In this document: positions 8,174-17,648 of the stretch, piece after piece | Numbering within the stretch: position 1 is the stretch's first letter | How the letters are laid out: each line of letters starts with the position of its first letter | NCBI GenBank assembly: GCA_963783695.1 | Contig: CAWAOM010000003.1 | Coordinates: 124,001 to 188,000 of the forward strand | DNA length: 64,000 nt | From: BM003 sp963783695 | GTDB lineage: Bacteria; Pseudomonadota; Gammaproteobacteria; Steroidobacterales; BM003 | Direction of reading: 5' to 3' | Translations under genes and position numbers: made by a program | Notes under the pieces: generated by a model | Told to the model about the DNA's origin: nothing | What the model saw: the letters and a program-made list of their open reading frames with translations, nothing else | The model's database searches: none

Positions 8174-9484
8174 TCAAACGATGCGTATGGCAGCCTGTTT
8201 GTCGAACAGGCTGTAAGCCAGCGGCTCGAAACGCAGGTCGAAGCGGTGACAGACTTCGGTCAAAGCGCGGTATTCGTGTTCGCGCCAGCCGTCATAGCCG
8301 AAAAACTCGTCGAACAACAGCACCGAACCCTTTTGCAGCCGCGGCGCGACCGGTTCGAGCGCACTCACTGTCGATGCATAGAGATCGCAGTCGACATGGA
8401 CGAACGAAACCGCTGCATCGGTGGTGGCGAGCAACGCAGGCAAGGTAGCAGCGAACAGGCCTTCATGTAGCGTCACATTTGCCGCCACGTCGGGAAGCCG
8501 CCCTTCTGTGCTGTAACTTCCCGACGGGTTCGCCGCATTCCAGTCCTGCGGCAATCCGGAAAAAGTGTCAAACCCGTGCACTGGGCCCGGCCAATGGCGT
8601 GCAATGAGGTTGACGGAGCGGCCGTGATAGACGCCGAATTCCAATGCCAGACCCGCCGGGTCGGCTTGTTCCACTGCAAAGCGCAACGTGTCGGTGAAAA
8701 CGCCGAAATGGCGACTTGCCGGCGCGCTTTGCATGTAGCGGAACGCATCGAGCGTGGCAGCGGTGCGTGAATCGCTGCCTGCTATCTCGAGATGGCCGCT
8801 GGCGTCGTCCTCGCGTCCGGCAAACGCCAGAGTGATCCCGAGCAGGCAGTGAGCGAGCGTATGCCCGGGCGCGAGACGTGCCGCAGCAGCGAAGGCATCA
8901 ATGGCCAGCGACGGGGCATCGTCACGGAATCTGTCCACTCCAATCGTCACGAACAGGTCGGCATCATCCGGCCATTTGCGCAGCGCGTCCTGCAGCGTAG
9001 CGCCGGCCTCCTCGCGCTGTCCGAGGCTCTGCAGAGCCTTCGCCAGCGCCAGCGCGGCTTCCGGCTCAGCAGCCGTTGCGTCGGCTGCGCGGAAACAGGA
9101 AACAGCAGCGGGATAATCGCCGGCGCGCCACCAGGCGCGGCCCTGCATCAGCAGTCTTTGCGCTGTGGGCGCGATCCGGCACAGGGCCTCCAGGCGCTCC
9201 CCGGCCTCGCGATACCGATGCAGGCGAAGCAGGGCGATAGCCAATGGCTCAAGGTAGGCGGCCTCGCCGCCATCGAGCAGCGTGGCCTGCGCCAGCGCAG
9301 TCAGCGCCAGCGCGGGTTCGTTGCGCGCGAGCTCGCACAGCCCCTCCAGGTACCAGGCCAGCGCGGCCTCGGGTTGCTCGCTGCGTACTTCCCGGGCCAG
9401 CGCCAGGGCGTCGGGGAAGCGTTTTGCCCGGTATAAACCGAATGCCCGGCTCAGCGTGGTCTGTCGTGGTTCAGATGATGACAT
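8174..9484 (-). CDS. TPR protein with TylF/Methyltransf_24-type SAM methyltransferase domain
   Basis: A 436-residue protein. Residues about 10-225 are tetratricopeptide repeats (Ala/Leu-rich, e.g. ALAWYLEGLCELARNEPALAL). Residues about 245-436 are a class I methyltransferase of the macrocin-O-methyltransferase (TylF) type. The SAM loop is LEFGVYHGRSVN, followed by GFDTFSGLPQDW, FVHVDCDLYAST (metal-binding acidic pair) and LLFDEFFGYDGW. TylF relatives methylate sugar hydroxyls in a metal-dependent way. The TPR fusion suggests action on glycans or on a protein-bound substrate, possibly in surface polysaccharide decoration; this is inference. It is divergent from the AraC-Ada gene. Confidence 0.88.
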   Translation of the reverse strand: MSSSEPRQTTLSRAFGLYRAKRFPDALALAREVRSEQPEAALAWYLEGLCELARNEPALALTALAQATLLDGGEAAYLEPLAIALLRLHRYREAGERLEALCRIAPTAQRLLMQGRAWWRAGDYPAAVSCFRAADATAAEPEAALALAKALQSLGQREEAGATLQDALRKWPDDADLFVTIGVDRFRDDAPSLAIDAFAAAARLAPGHTLAHCLLGITLAFAGREDDASGHLEIAGSDSRTAATLDAFRYMQSAPASRHFGVFTDTLRFAVEQADPAGLALEFGVYHGRSVNLIARHWPGPVHGFDTFSGLPQDWNAANPSGSYSTEGRLPDVAANVTLHEGLFAATLPALLATTDAAVSFVHVDCDLYASTVSALEPVAPRLQKGSVLLFDEFFGYDGWREHEYRALTEVCHRFDLRFEPLAYSLFDKQAAIRIV

Positions 9485-9585
9485 CGCACTGTGCCCGGTG
9501 GGTTTGCGGTTAAAGGGAATCGCGGCGCTGCGATCTCAGCAAGAATCGGGTGGGTCAGGATCCGCGCCAGCGCTACACTGCATCC

Positions 9586-10467
9586 ATGAATGAGCATCGC
9601 GACTATCGGCGGATCGCCGCCGCCATAGACTATATTGCGGCCCACTACCGCGAGCAACCTGATCTCTCAGCCGTTGCCCGGGCGGTCCATCTGAGTCCGC
9701 ACCATTTCAACCGGCTGTTTCGGCGCTGGGCCGGGATTACGCCGAAACAGTTTTTGAGAATGATCACGCTGGACGCAGCCAAAGACAGTTTGGATGTTGA
9801 GCGTTGCGTGTTCGATGCGGCGATCGACTCGGGCCTGTCGGGGGCGGGGCGCCTCCATGATCTTTTTGTCACTATCGAGGCGATGACCCCCGCAGAGTTT
9901 CGCAGCGGTGGCCGCGGCCTCGACATTGCATGGGGCTGGCATACCAGCCCGTTCGGCGATTGTCTGATCGCGCTGACGCCGCGCGGCATGTGTCATTTGG
10001 GGTTCTACGACAATGGCGCCGCCGCGGCACGTCGGGCCCTCGCTGAATTGTGGCCTGCCGCGGCGCTGCATCGCGATCAGGCAGCAACCGCGGTCTGCGC
10101 CGAGTCCATCTTCGCATGCCATGGCGACCGCCGTTTCACCCTCCATGTTGGCGGTACCAATTTCCAGTTACAGGTATGGCGGGCGTTGCTCAGTATTGCG
10201 CCCGGTACAACCGAGAGCTATGGCGAACTGGCGGCACGAATCGGTTCACCGACGGCGGCGCGCGCTGTCGGTTCGGCAGTTGGCGCCAACCCGGTGGCCT
10301 ACCTTATTCCGTGTCATCGCGTGCTGCGCCAGCGCAGTGGCCTCGGCGGTTATCGCTGGGGCGTGCCGCGCAAACGCGCAATCCTTGCCCGCGAGGCCGT
10401 GCAAAACGCGGCGCCGGGCCGGTCTCAGGGACGGATCGCCTGGCTCGAGCCGAACCCGGGCCCGTAG
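9586..10467 (+). CDS. AraC-type regulator fused to methylated-DNA-cysteine methyltransferase (Ada-like)
   Basis: A 293-residue protein. Residues 1-105 are an AraC helix-turn-helix domain (LSAVARAVHLSPHHFNRLF, ITPKQFLRM). Residues about 115-275 are an O6-alkylguanine-DNA alkyltransferase with the suicidal Cys243 in IPCHRVL and the downstream GLGGYRWG segment. It lacks the N-terminal zinc/Cys methylphosphotriester domain that activates E. coli Ada, so any transcriptional switch must work differently. It probably repairs O6-methylguanine and may regulate its own or nearby promoters. The last 43 bases overlap the end of the convergent M14 peptidase gene. Confidence 0.92.
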   Translation: MNEHRDYRRIAAAIDYIAAHYREQPDLSAVARAVHLSPHHFNRLFRRWAGITPKQFLRMITLDAAKDSLDVERCVFDAAIDSGLSGAGRLHDLFVTIEAMTPAEFRSGGRGLDIAWGWHTSPFGDCLIALTPRGMCHLGFYDNGAAAARRALAELWPAAALHRDQAATAVCAESIFACHGDRRFTLHVGGTNFQLQVWRALLSIAPGTTESYGELAARIGSPTAARAVGSAVGANPVAYLIPCHRVLRQRSGLGGYRWGVPRKRAILAREAVQNAAPGRSQGRIAWLEPNPGP

Positions 10468-13313
10468 ACCAGCGCATTGGCCAGAAGGCGCATCGTGCCG
10501 AGGGTCGCTCCGCGAAAAGACGGTGGCGCCGCGAACAGGATAACCTGGCCATCGCCCACTCCCTCGCGAACGAGATAAGCGCCATGGGCCATGCGTTGCG
10601 CCGCTTCCGGCCACAGTAACCCGCTCATCCTCAGGTCGAGGCCCTGCGCGTCGGGTAGCGCCAGCCAGCCAGCCCGCGGCACTGCATCGTCTTCGCCGCC
10701 ATCGCCATCGGCCTCGGCGCCAGCGGCCTGGCGATAGGTGCCGAGCCGAACCGCTGTTTCTGCCGGTGGCGCCGAGAACAGCACAGGTGCATTGCCATAC
10801 AACACCGGCAGGGTCGCCGGGCTGCCAAAGCTCAACCAGTGTTCGTTATCGACCCGGGCAGCGACGAATGCGCCCTGCGGCATAAACAGCTGCAGCCACT
10901 CATCGCGTTTTTGCAGTTCCTCGATTTCGGGCCGGTCCTGATCCGCCGGCCACGGGAATTGATAGTCGGTGGAAACGCTATGCGACCATACAGTGTCGCC
11001 AAGCCGCATTTCCCCAGCCGCCATCGCCTCGCGCAAAACCGCAAGTTCGAAAGTCGGCAGTTCCTCCAGTGCCTGCGGCAGCGCTCGCACTGCCTCCACG
11101 CTTCGTTCGGGTTGCGCGAGTTGCGCCGCGGACTTGCCAATCGCAATCAGCGTACCGCCGGCGGCGACCCAGTCGTTGACCCGTTCCACTGCGGCGCCGT
11201 CGAGCTCACCCTGCCAGCGGTCCGGCAACACCAGCACGTTATAACGCCGCAAATCGGTTTCAGCGAGCAGCGTCTCGTCGATCTGGCTATGGCGGATGCC
11301 GATGTCCTGGTCCAGCAGTTTCCAGACGTTGCCGTAGTCGTAGGGACGGACGCCGCCGCGCGCCAGCACCGCGATGGATGGCGCGGTCAGCGGCACGAAA
11401 TATCCACCACCGAGATCGGGGGCATCGCCGGGCCCCCAGCCGCTCGTTATTGCGCTTGGCGTCAGCTTTAACCGGCTCGCAACCGCGTTGATTGCGCCAG
11501 CGAATTCCTTCTCGTTGCGGTTGTCGTACCGGGACAGGATTACAGACCCGCGGGCAAACGCAGTGCCGTCAAGCGAAAATTCCTTTTCCGCGACGCGCGC
11601 GGTCAGGCCGCGCGTGGCAAGTTGCGCCGCCGCGGCGACCGAGCGGTCGTCGCGGCCATCAAATACATAGGCCAGTGCCGTGCCATCGACTGCGGCGGTT
11701 GGAGCTGCAACAGCGCTGACACGCTCCACCTGCAGCGGCAGCGCGAGCGGCAGTTCCAGCGCCTCCAGCCCGAACATCATCGAGATATTCCATGACGTGA
11801 CGTCGTAGAGCCGCGACTCGTTGCGCATCAGCAGCTCGCGGCGTTCTTTCTGCAATGTCTCCTCGGGCATGCGCGGATCGAACTCGAGCAGCGTCGCGAC
11901 CAGGTTGGCCTCCGGCTGGCGGTTCGGTACCAGCAGCGTGCCCGTCGGCAGGCGGACGCTGCTGGTACGGCCGAGCTGGTCCTTGGCGCGAGTCATCAAC
12001 GGTTGTGTCAGGCGGTAGACTTCGATTCCCTGCAGTTCCATCAGATCGACAAAGCGTTGCAGGCGCCCCAGGTTGCCGTCCGCCAGGATGGCAAAGCTGC
12101 GCCGGGCATACGGCCCGTTGGCGCTGACCGCGGCACGGCGGATTTCGAGGAAATTGCGTTTCAGCTGCGCGGCGTTGTCATGCAGCGATTGCAGATTGGC
12201 CAGGCTGCCGACGAGTTGATGATGGATCGCCTGGGTATAGGTCAGCACCGATCCATCGGCGCGCCGTACACCGTCCTCATCCACGCTGGCTTGTTCGTAC
12301 AACATACCGACGGCGCCGCGAAATCCGGCCCAGGCGTTGGAATAGCCGGGATACCAGCCTTCGTTCCATTCGCCGGTGTAATAGGGCCAGTGGTTGGCAT
12401 CGAAAGCGCGGGCCTGGTCTTCTGCGAAACGCTCGACCCACGGTCCCAGTGTTGGCGGGAAGTTGGGGTTGTGCGGGTCGCGCGGCGGCGAGAACAGGTA
12501 GGTGTCCTGCGCGCCCATTTCATGCACGTCGACGAACAGCAGCGGGTGCCAGCCGCCTGCGGCGACGATGCGGCCGCGGCTCTCGGGATTGACCCCGTAG
12601 ATCCAGTCGCGGTTCAGGTCGAACAGGTAGTGGTTGGTCCGTCCCCACGGCCAGTAGCCGGTATGCAGCAGCGACTGGTCGTCGATATTGCGCTGCTGGC
12701 CGCGATGCTGCGCCAGTTGTTCGCTGGTGCGGTGGCGGCCGTCGGGGTTCATCATGGGATCGATCAGCACGACGGTATCGCGCAACAGGGCCTCGACATC
12801 CGCATCACGCGCTGCGGTCAGGTGATAGGCCAGCGCCAGTGCCGCGTCGGCACCGGAGGTTTCGTTGCCGTGAATCGAATACGCCATCCACGCGACCGCG
12901 GGTAGCTGTTGCAGCAACTCGTCGGCGTCGTCGGTTTCGATTTCGCGGGGATCGGCGATCTTCGCCCAGCCGGCGCGAATCTCATCGAGACGCGCAATAT
13001 TGTCGGGGCTGCTGATCGCGAGGTAGTAGAGGCCGCGTCCCTCGTAGCTGCGCGCATATTCGAAAACCTCGACTCGCGTACTGACTTTCGCATAGGCATT
13101 TATAACCGCTTCAATTTCGGCCGGAGAGGCAATGCGTTTGCCGACGCGGAAACCCAGCAGATTCTCCAGAGTCGGAATCTCGGGATCGTAGTTTTCGCCA
13201 GTGAGGATGGACTTCGGGTAGACCAGATCCGGGTCAACGGCGGTTTCGCCATTTACGGAGAAGGGAAGCGAGCCGAGGCTGAATACGGCGAGCAGCGTCT
13301 GCATTGCGCGCAT
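10425..13313 (-). CDS. Secreted M14-family zinc carboxypeptidase-like protein, large
   Basis: A 962-residue exported protein with a signal peptide over residues about 1-22. Residues about 45-330 form the M14 domain: SIHGNETSG supplies the His-x-x-Glu zinc ligands, FVDVHEMG the third His, and LIDPMMNPDGR and FDLNRDW further family features. The remaining 600 residues carry a class-I-glutamine-amidotransferase-like fold seen in many long M14 proteins of marine bacteria (e.g. LVLPDRWQG, GGTLIAIGKSA). It probably degrades extracellular or periplasmic peptides. The start has an AGGAGA site seven bases upstream. It is divergent from the dienelactone-hydrolase gene. Confidence 0.92.
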   Translation of the reverse strand: MRAMQTLLAVFSLGSLPFSVNGETAVDPDLVYPKSILTGENYDPEIPTLENLLGFRVGKRIASPAEIEAVINAYAKVSTRVEVFEYARSYEGRGLYYLAISSPDNIARLDEIRAGWAKIADPREIETDDADELLQQLPAVAWMAYSIHGNETSGADAALALAYHLTAARDADVEALLRDTVVLIDPMMNPDGRHRTSEQLAQHRGQQRNIDDQSLLHTGYWPWGRTNHYLFDLNRDWIYGVNPESRGRIVAAGGWHPLLFVDVHEMGAQDTYLFSPPRDPHNPNFPPTLGPWVERFAEDQARAFDANHWPYYTGEWNEGWYPGYSNAWAGFRGAVGMLYEQASVDEDGVRRADGSVLTYTQAIHHQLVGSLANLQSLHDNAAQLKRNFLEIRRAAVSANGPYARRSFAILADGNLGRLQRFVDLMELQGIEVYRLTQPLMTRAKDQLGRTSSVRLPTGTLLVPNRQPEANLVATLLEFDPRMPEETLQKERRELLMRNESRLYDVTSWNISMMFGLEALELPLALPLQVERVSAVAAPTAAVDGTALAYVFDGRDDRSVAAAAQLATRGLTARVAEKEFSLDGTAFARGSVILSRYDNRNEKEFAGAINAVASRLKLTPSAITSGWGPGDAPDLGGGYFVPLTAPSIAVLARGGVRPYDYGNVWKLLDQDIGIRHSQIDETLLAETDLRRYNVLVLPDRWQGELDGAAVERVNDWVAAGGTLIAIGKSAAQLAQPERSVEAVRALPQALEELPTFELAVLREAMAAGEMRLGDTVWSHSVSTDYQFPWPADQDRPEIEELQKRDEWLQLFMPQGAFVAARVDNEHWLSFGSPATLPVLYGNAPVLFSAPPAETAVRLGTYRQAAGAEADGDGGEDDAVPRAGWLALPDAQGLDLRMSGLLWPEAAQRMAHGAYLVREGVGDGQVILFAAPPSFRGATLGTMRLLANALVYGPGFGSSQAIRP

Positions 13314-13423
13314 GCATTGTCTCCTGGTGAACTGACATTTCGTTGTTGCGGGGTATGGCTGGGGGAGGATAACGTAATGGCCGTAGTCGTGGCATCAGGC
13401 CCGGCACATGGAGAACCCCATTT

Positions 13424-14311
13424 ATGTACAACCTGATCAGAATGCCTGCGTTGCGACTGGCGCTGCTGTCACTGGCGGCAGCGCTGCCGTTGCAGCTGGT
13501 GGCCTCGGAGCCGGCAGACAAGGAGTACGTCGAGCGCATGAGTCGCGAACACCGCGACGATGCCCCGGTTGCCAACCCCGCTTCACAACGTGAGGTCCTC
13601 GTGGCCGTCGTTTCCGAGGCAGTCGAATACGCGCAGGTCGGCGCGGCTGCTATCCGCGGCTTTTTGGCGAGGCCCGAGGATGCAACGGGGGATTTGCCCG
13701 GGGTAATCCTGATTCACGAATGGTGGGGGCTCAACGACAATATACGCGCGATGGCCGAGCAGGTGGCGGCGCGCGGCTACGTGGCACTGGCCGTCGATCT
13801 GTACAACGGCGAAACTGCACAGAATGCGGTGGAGGCGCGTGAGCTCGTAGGCCTGTCAATGGAGAACAGCGCCGATATCGAGGAAAACCTGCGCCAGGCC
13901 TACCGCTATCTGACCAGCGAGGCCGGGGCGATACGGGTTGCCACGCTCGGCTGGTGTTTCGGTGGCGGCTGGTCGCTGAATACCGCGTTGCTGATGCCGG
14001 AAAATATTGACGCAACGGTAATCTACTACGGTCGGCTGGTGACCGATCCGGAGGCACTGAAGCCGCTCGATATGCCGGTGCTGGGTATTTTCGGCAGCGA
14101 GGACCGCGGAATTCCGGTTGAGTCGGTGAACGCTTTCGAAACCGCGATGCGCAGTCTCGACAAGGATGTCACCATAAAGATCTACGAGGGCGCCAATCAC
14201 GCGTTCGCCAATCCGTCGGGTCAGCGCTACGATCCGCAGGCCGCCGAGGATGCCTGGGCACTGACCACGTCATTTCTGGACCGCCACCTGAAATCGCACG
14301 GTTCGGAATAA
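13424..14311 (+). CDS. Exported dienelactone hydrolase family protein
   Basis: A 295-residue alpha/beta hydrolase with an N-terminal signal peptide (residues 1-27). The dienelactone-hydrolase catalytic triad is visible as Cys178 in GWCFGG, Asp227 in GSEDRG and His259 in ANHAFAN. The family marker HEWWGLND lies at about 98-105. Cytoplasmic dienelactone hydrolases open cis-dienelactone in chloroaromatic breakdown. Exported relatives like this are common and their substrates are unknown. The surrounding genes give no aromatic-degradation context, so a general esterase role is as likely. A GGAG site lies ten bases before the ATG. Confidence 0.9.
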   Translation: MYNLIRMPALRLALLSLAAALPLQLVASEPADKEYVERMSREHRDDAPVANPASQREVLVAVVSEAVEYAQVGAAAIRGFLARPEDATGDLPGVILIHEWWGLNDNIRAMAEQVAARGYVALAVDLYNGETAQNAVEARELVGLSMENSADIEENLRQAYRYLTSEAGAIRVATLGWCFGGGWSLNTALLMPENIDATVIYYGRLVTDPEALKPLDMPVLGIFGSEDRGIPVESVNAFETAMRSLDKDVTIKIYEGANHAFANPSGQRYDPQAAEDAWALTTSFLDRHLKSHGSE

Positions 14312-14380
14312 CGCGCCGGTTTTGCCGCAAACGCTATTGCGGTATCGTTGATAGCCGTTCAGCGTTTAGAGGTACGAGCC

Positions 14381-15769
14381 TTGCGTCGACAGATCCGGTT
14401 GGTTTTCGGGCTCATTTTGTTGGTCACGGCGGCAGCGGCAGCGGCGCAACAGCGGGGTATGCGCGCGCCGCCGCTGGAGCAGCCTGTGCTGCATCAGATC
14501 GCAGAAGACGTTTCCGCCGAGCGGATTCGCTCTGACGTCACCCGGCTGGTCGGCTTTGGCACCCGTCATACGCTGTCAGAGACCCGCTCGGATACGCGCG
14601 GCATCGGGGCGGCGCGGCGCTGGATGCAGGGCCAGTTCCAGCAGATCGGCCGCGACTGCCGCGGTTGTCTCGAAGTCGTACTGCAGAGTTCTTTTGTCGA
14701 GGGCGAAACGCGGATTCCGGGGCGCGCAGAGATTGTCAATGTTCTGGCGATACAGCGCGGCCAGACCGATCCGAACCGGTACGTCGTCATTAGCGGCGAT
14801 ATTGACTCGCGCGTCACCGATGTCATGAACTCAACGGCTGATTCGCCGGGCGCCAACGACAACGCGTCCGGGCTTGCCGCCGTTCTCGAAGCCGCCCGGG
14901 TGTTGTCGCGTTTCAAGTTTTCCGGGTCCATTGTCTATGCCGGTTTGTCGGGCGAGGAGCAGGGGCTCTACGGCGGCAAGATCATGGCGAGCAAGGCGGT
15001 CGAGGATGGCTGGCGGATCGAAGCCGTCCTGAACAACGACATGATAGGCAATATCAGTGGAATAAACGGGGTTACCGACAACAGCACCGCGCGGATCTTC
15101 TCCGAGGGTACGCGCGCTGTGGAGACCCCGGAAGAAGCTCGCTGGCGCAGATTCCACGGCGGCGAGAATGACTCACCGTCGCGCAACCTCGCTCGCTACA
15201 TCGACGTGATGGCCGATCGCTATGTGTCGAACCTCGACGCAATGCTGGTGTTCCGGCTTGATCGCTTTGGACGCGGTGGCCATCACCGGCCGTTCAATGA
15301 TGCGGGCTTTGCGGCGGTCCGGGTGATGGAAACCAATGAGCACTATGACCGCCAGCATCAGGATGTTCGCGTCGAGAACGGCGTGCGATACGGCGATGTT
15401 CTCGAAGGCGTCGATTTCGACTATGCCGCAAAGCTCACCGCGCTGAACGCGGTGTCGCTCGCCTCACTGGCCTGGGCGCCGCCGTCGCCGGATGCGGTAA
15501 CGATAAAAGGTGCGGTCAGCCCGGACACCACTCTTAGCTGGAGCCGCGCCGGCCGTCGCGAGGCGCCTCACCTGGCCGGCTACAAGATCTACTGGCGGCC
15601 TACCGATGCCGCGATGTGGACGAACAGCAAATTTGTCGGGGATGTCGAGTCTTACACCCTGGAGAACGTGGTGGTGGATAATTATTTTTTTGGCGTTGCC
15701 AGCGTCAGTCAATCCGGTTTTGAAAGCGCCGTTGTTTTTCCCGGGCCGGAGCCTGCCGCCGCCAACTGA
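14381..15769 (+). CDS. Secreted M28-family aminopeptidase with C-terminal fibronectin-III-like domain
   Basis: About 462 residues from a TTG start with an AGAGG site eight bases upstream; another in-frame TTG lies 33 bases earlier. A signal peptide (RLVFGLILLVTAAAAAA) is followed by an M28 metallopeptidase domain. Zinc and catalytic residues are seen in PGANDNASG, GEEQGLYGG, NNDMIGN and NEHYDRQH. The first metal motif reads SGDIDSR where the family normally has SGHxDS, so one zinc ligand appears changed from His to Asp. The last 90 residues (WSRAGRREAPHLAGYKIYWRP onward) resemble a fibronectin type III domain. The gene ends 14 bases before the exporter operon and may be transcribed with it. 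Confidence 0.9.
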   Translation: MRRQIRLVFGLILLVTAAAAAAQQRGMRAPPLEQPVLHQIAEDVSAERIRSDVTRLVGFGTRHTLSETRSDTRGIGAARRWMQGQFQQIGRDCRGCLEVVLQSSFVEGETRIPGRAEIVNVLAIQRGQTDPNRYVVISGDIDSRVTDVMNSTADSPGANDNASGLAAVLEAARVLSRFKFSGSIVYAGLSGEEQGLYGGKIMASKAVEDGWRIEAVLNNDMIGNISGINGVTDNSTARIFSEGTRAVETPEEARWRRFHGGENDSPSRNLARYIDVMADRYVSNLDAMLVFRLDRFGRGGHHRPFNDAGFAAVRVMETNEHYDRQHQDVRVENGVRYGDVLEGVDFDYAAKLTALNAVSLASLAWAPPSPDAVTIKGAVSPDTTLSWSRAGRREAPHLAGYKIYWRPTDAAMWTNSKFVGDVESYTLENVVVDNYFFGVASVSQSGFESAVVFPGPEPAAAN

Positions 15770-15783
15770 GCGGCTGAAATAAA

Positions 15784-16923
15784 ATGCTGCGTCGCGCGTC
15801 AAAATGGATCATCGGTACGGCGATCCTGCTCTTGCTCGCGGGGGTCGTTTTCAATGCCGTGCGACCAAAACCGGTCAGCGTGACAATCGCCGCGGTGGAG
15901 GAGGGCACGGTACGCGAAACCGTGGCGAATACCCGCGCCGGGACAGTCAAGGCGTGTCGTCGGGCCAAGCTGGCGCCTCCGGTGGGAGGCCAGATCGCGG
16001 CGCTGCCGGTGACCGAGGGCGACACAGTGGAGCAGGGGCAACTGCTGCTGCGTCTGTGGAATGACGATCTCCAGGCGCAGTTGCGCCTGGCCGAGCGCGA
16101 TGTCGCCGCGGCCATTGCCCGCGCCGAAGAGACCTGCGCCGAGGCCGATGTTGCCGGCCGCGAGTCAAAGCGAGTAAGCAAGCTTCGTGAACGGGGTCTG
16201 TCGTCGGAGGAGGACGCCGATGTCGCGTCCGGCCACGCCCGGGCAAGCGCCGCCGCCTGCAGAGCGATGCGCAGCAGTGTCGGTGTCGCCGAGGCAAGGA
16301 TCGAGGTGGCCGCTGCCGCGCTCGACAGGATGCGCCTGGTGGCGCCGTTTGCCGGGATTGTTGCCGAGGTCAATGGCGAACTCGGCGAATTCGTGACGCC
16401 ATCCCCGGTAGGGATTGCCACGCCACCGGCGATCGACCTCGTCGATACCAGTTGTCTCTACATCACGGCGCCGATCGACGAAGTCGATGCGCCGGCAATT
16501 CGCACCGGGATGCATGCCGAAGTGACCCTCGATGCGTTTCGCGATCGAAGTTTTCCCGGCACGGTAAGGCGGATCGCGCCGTATGTGCTGGACGTGGAGA
16601 AGCAGGCGCGAACGGTGGAGATCGAAGCCGAGATCGAAGCAGAAGCGGCGATTGGCCTGTTGCCGGGTTACAGCGCCGATGTCGAGGTCATCATCGCCGC
16701 GCGCGAGCTTGTTTTGCGAATTCCTACCGAGGCGATTTTCGATTCCAACCAGACGCTCGTGCTCGACCGGAACAGCGGCTTGCTGGAGCAGCGCGAGGTT
16801 CAGACCGGGCTGGCCAACTGGGAGTACACGGAGATCACGGGTGGCCTGGCGCGTGGTGAGCGCGTCGTTTTGTCGCTGAATCGAGAGGGAGTTACCGCCG
16901 GCGTCGCCGCGCGCGAGGAATAG
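15784..16923 (+). CDS. Periplasmic adaptor subunit (HlyD/MacA family) of ABC exporter
   Basis: A 379-residue membrane-fusion protein. It has one N-terminal membrane anchor (residues 8-25), a lipoyl-like half (PVGGQIAALPVTEGDTVEQGQLLLRL), an alpha-helical hairpin (about 95-200) and then the second lipoyl-like and beta-barrel parts (APFAGIVAEVNGELGEFV onward). It should link the inner-membrane ABC transporter encoded next to an outer-membrane channel, as MacA does for TolC. No channel gene is present nearby. Four cysteines (including C58, C118 and C159) are unusual for an adaptor. It is the first gene of a four-gene operon. Confidence 0.9.
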   Translation: MLRRASKWIIGTAILLLLAGVVFNAVRPKPVSVTIAAVEEGTVRETVANTRAGTVKACRRAKLAPPVGGQIAALPVTEGDTVEQGQLLLRLWNDDLQAQLRLAERDVAAAIARAEETCAEADVAGRESKRVSKLRERGLSSEEDADVASGHARASAAACRAMRSSVGVAEARIEVAAAALDRMRLVAPFAGIVAEVNGELGEFVTPSPVGIATPPAIDLVDTSCLYITAPIDEVDAPAIRTGMHAEVTLDAFRDRSFPGTVRRIAPYVLDVEKQARTVEIEAEIEAEAAIGLLPGYSADVEVIIAARELVLRIPTEAIFDSNQTLVLDRNSGLLEQREVQTGLANWEYTEITGGLARGERVVLSLNREGVTAGVAAREE

Positions 16924-16964
16924 ATGGGTGGAGGCTGCATAGCGCCACGTCCGGGCCGGGTTCG

Positions 16965-17648
16965 ATGATCGAGCTGCAGCAGATATCGCGGGTGTTCGAG
17001 GTGGGAGATGAACAGGTTCATGCGCTGGACGGTGTGAACCTGTCGATTGCCGGTGGCGAGTACCTGTCGCTGATGGGCCCGTCAGGATCGGGAAAATCGA
17101 CATTGCTCAACATCCTCGGTCTGCTCGACCGGCCGAGCGGCGGGCGTTATTTGCTGGATGGGCGGGACACGACGACACTCGATGAGCATGAGCAGGCCGT
17201 GGTTCGCGGTCGAAAAGTCGGATTCGTTTTTCAGTCATTCCACCTGGTGCCACGCCTGACCGCGTTTGAAAACGTCGAGTTGCCGCTGTTGCTTGCGGGC
17301 GTTGCGGCGGCTGACCGGCGCGAGCGGGTGGATGCGGCGCTCGCTGCGATGGATCTGGCGGACCGGGCGAACCATCGCCCGGATCAGCTCTCTGGCGGGC
17401 AGCGTCAGCGCATCGCCATCGCGCGCGCCACCATCATGCGCCCGGCCGTGCTTCTGGCGGACGAGCCGACCGGAAATCTCGACAGCGCATCGGGCGCGGA
17501 GGTCATTGCGGTCCTGGAGCAACTGAGCACGGAAGGATTGACCCTTGTGGTCGTCACCCATGATGCGCAAGTCGGGCGGCGGGCGTTGCGCGGCCTGCAA
17601 ATGATCGATGGCAGGATCGTCTCCGACACCGCGGACAAGCGGCGATGA
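16965..17648 (+). CDS. ABC transporter ATP-binding protein (MacB/LolD type)
   Basis: A 227-residue ATPase. It has a Walker A GPSGSGKS (38-45), the Q-loop in FVFQSFHLVPRLTA, the signature LSGGQRQR (142-149), Walker B AVLLADEPTG (D166, E167) and the H-loop VVVTHD. The length and the FHLVPRLTAFENVELPL segment are typical of the MacB/LolD/FtsE-like group, which powers mechanotransmission permeases rather than pore-type importers. It overlaps the next permease gene by four bases (ATGA), which indicates tight co-translation. Confidence 0.95.
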   Translation: MIELQQISRVFEVGDEQVHALDGVNLSIAGGEYLSLMGPSGSGKSTLLNILGLLDRPSGGRYLLDGRDTTTLDEHEQAVVRGRKVGFVFQSFHLVPRLTAFENVELPLLLAGVAAADRRERVDAALAAMDLADRANHRPDQLSGGQRQRIAIARATIMRPAVLLADEPTGNLDSASGAEVIAVLEQLSTEGLTLVVVTHDAQVGRRALRGLQMIDGRIVSDTADKRR

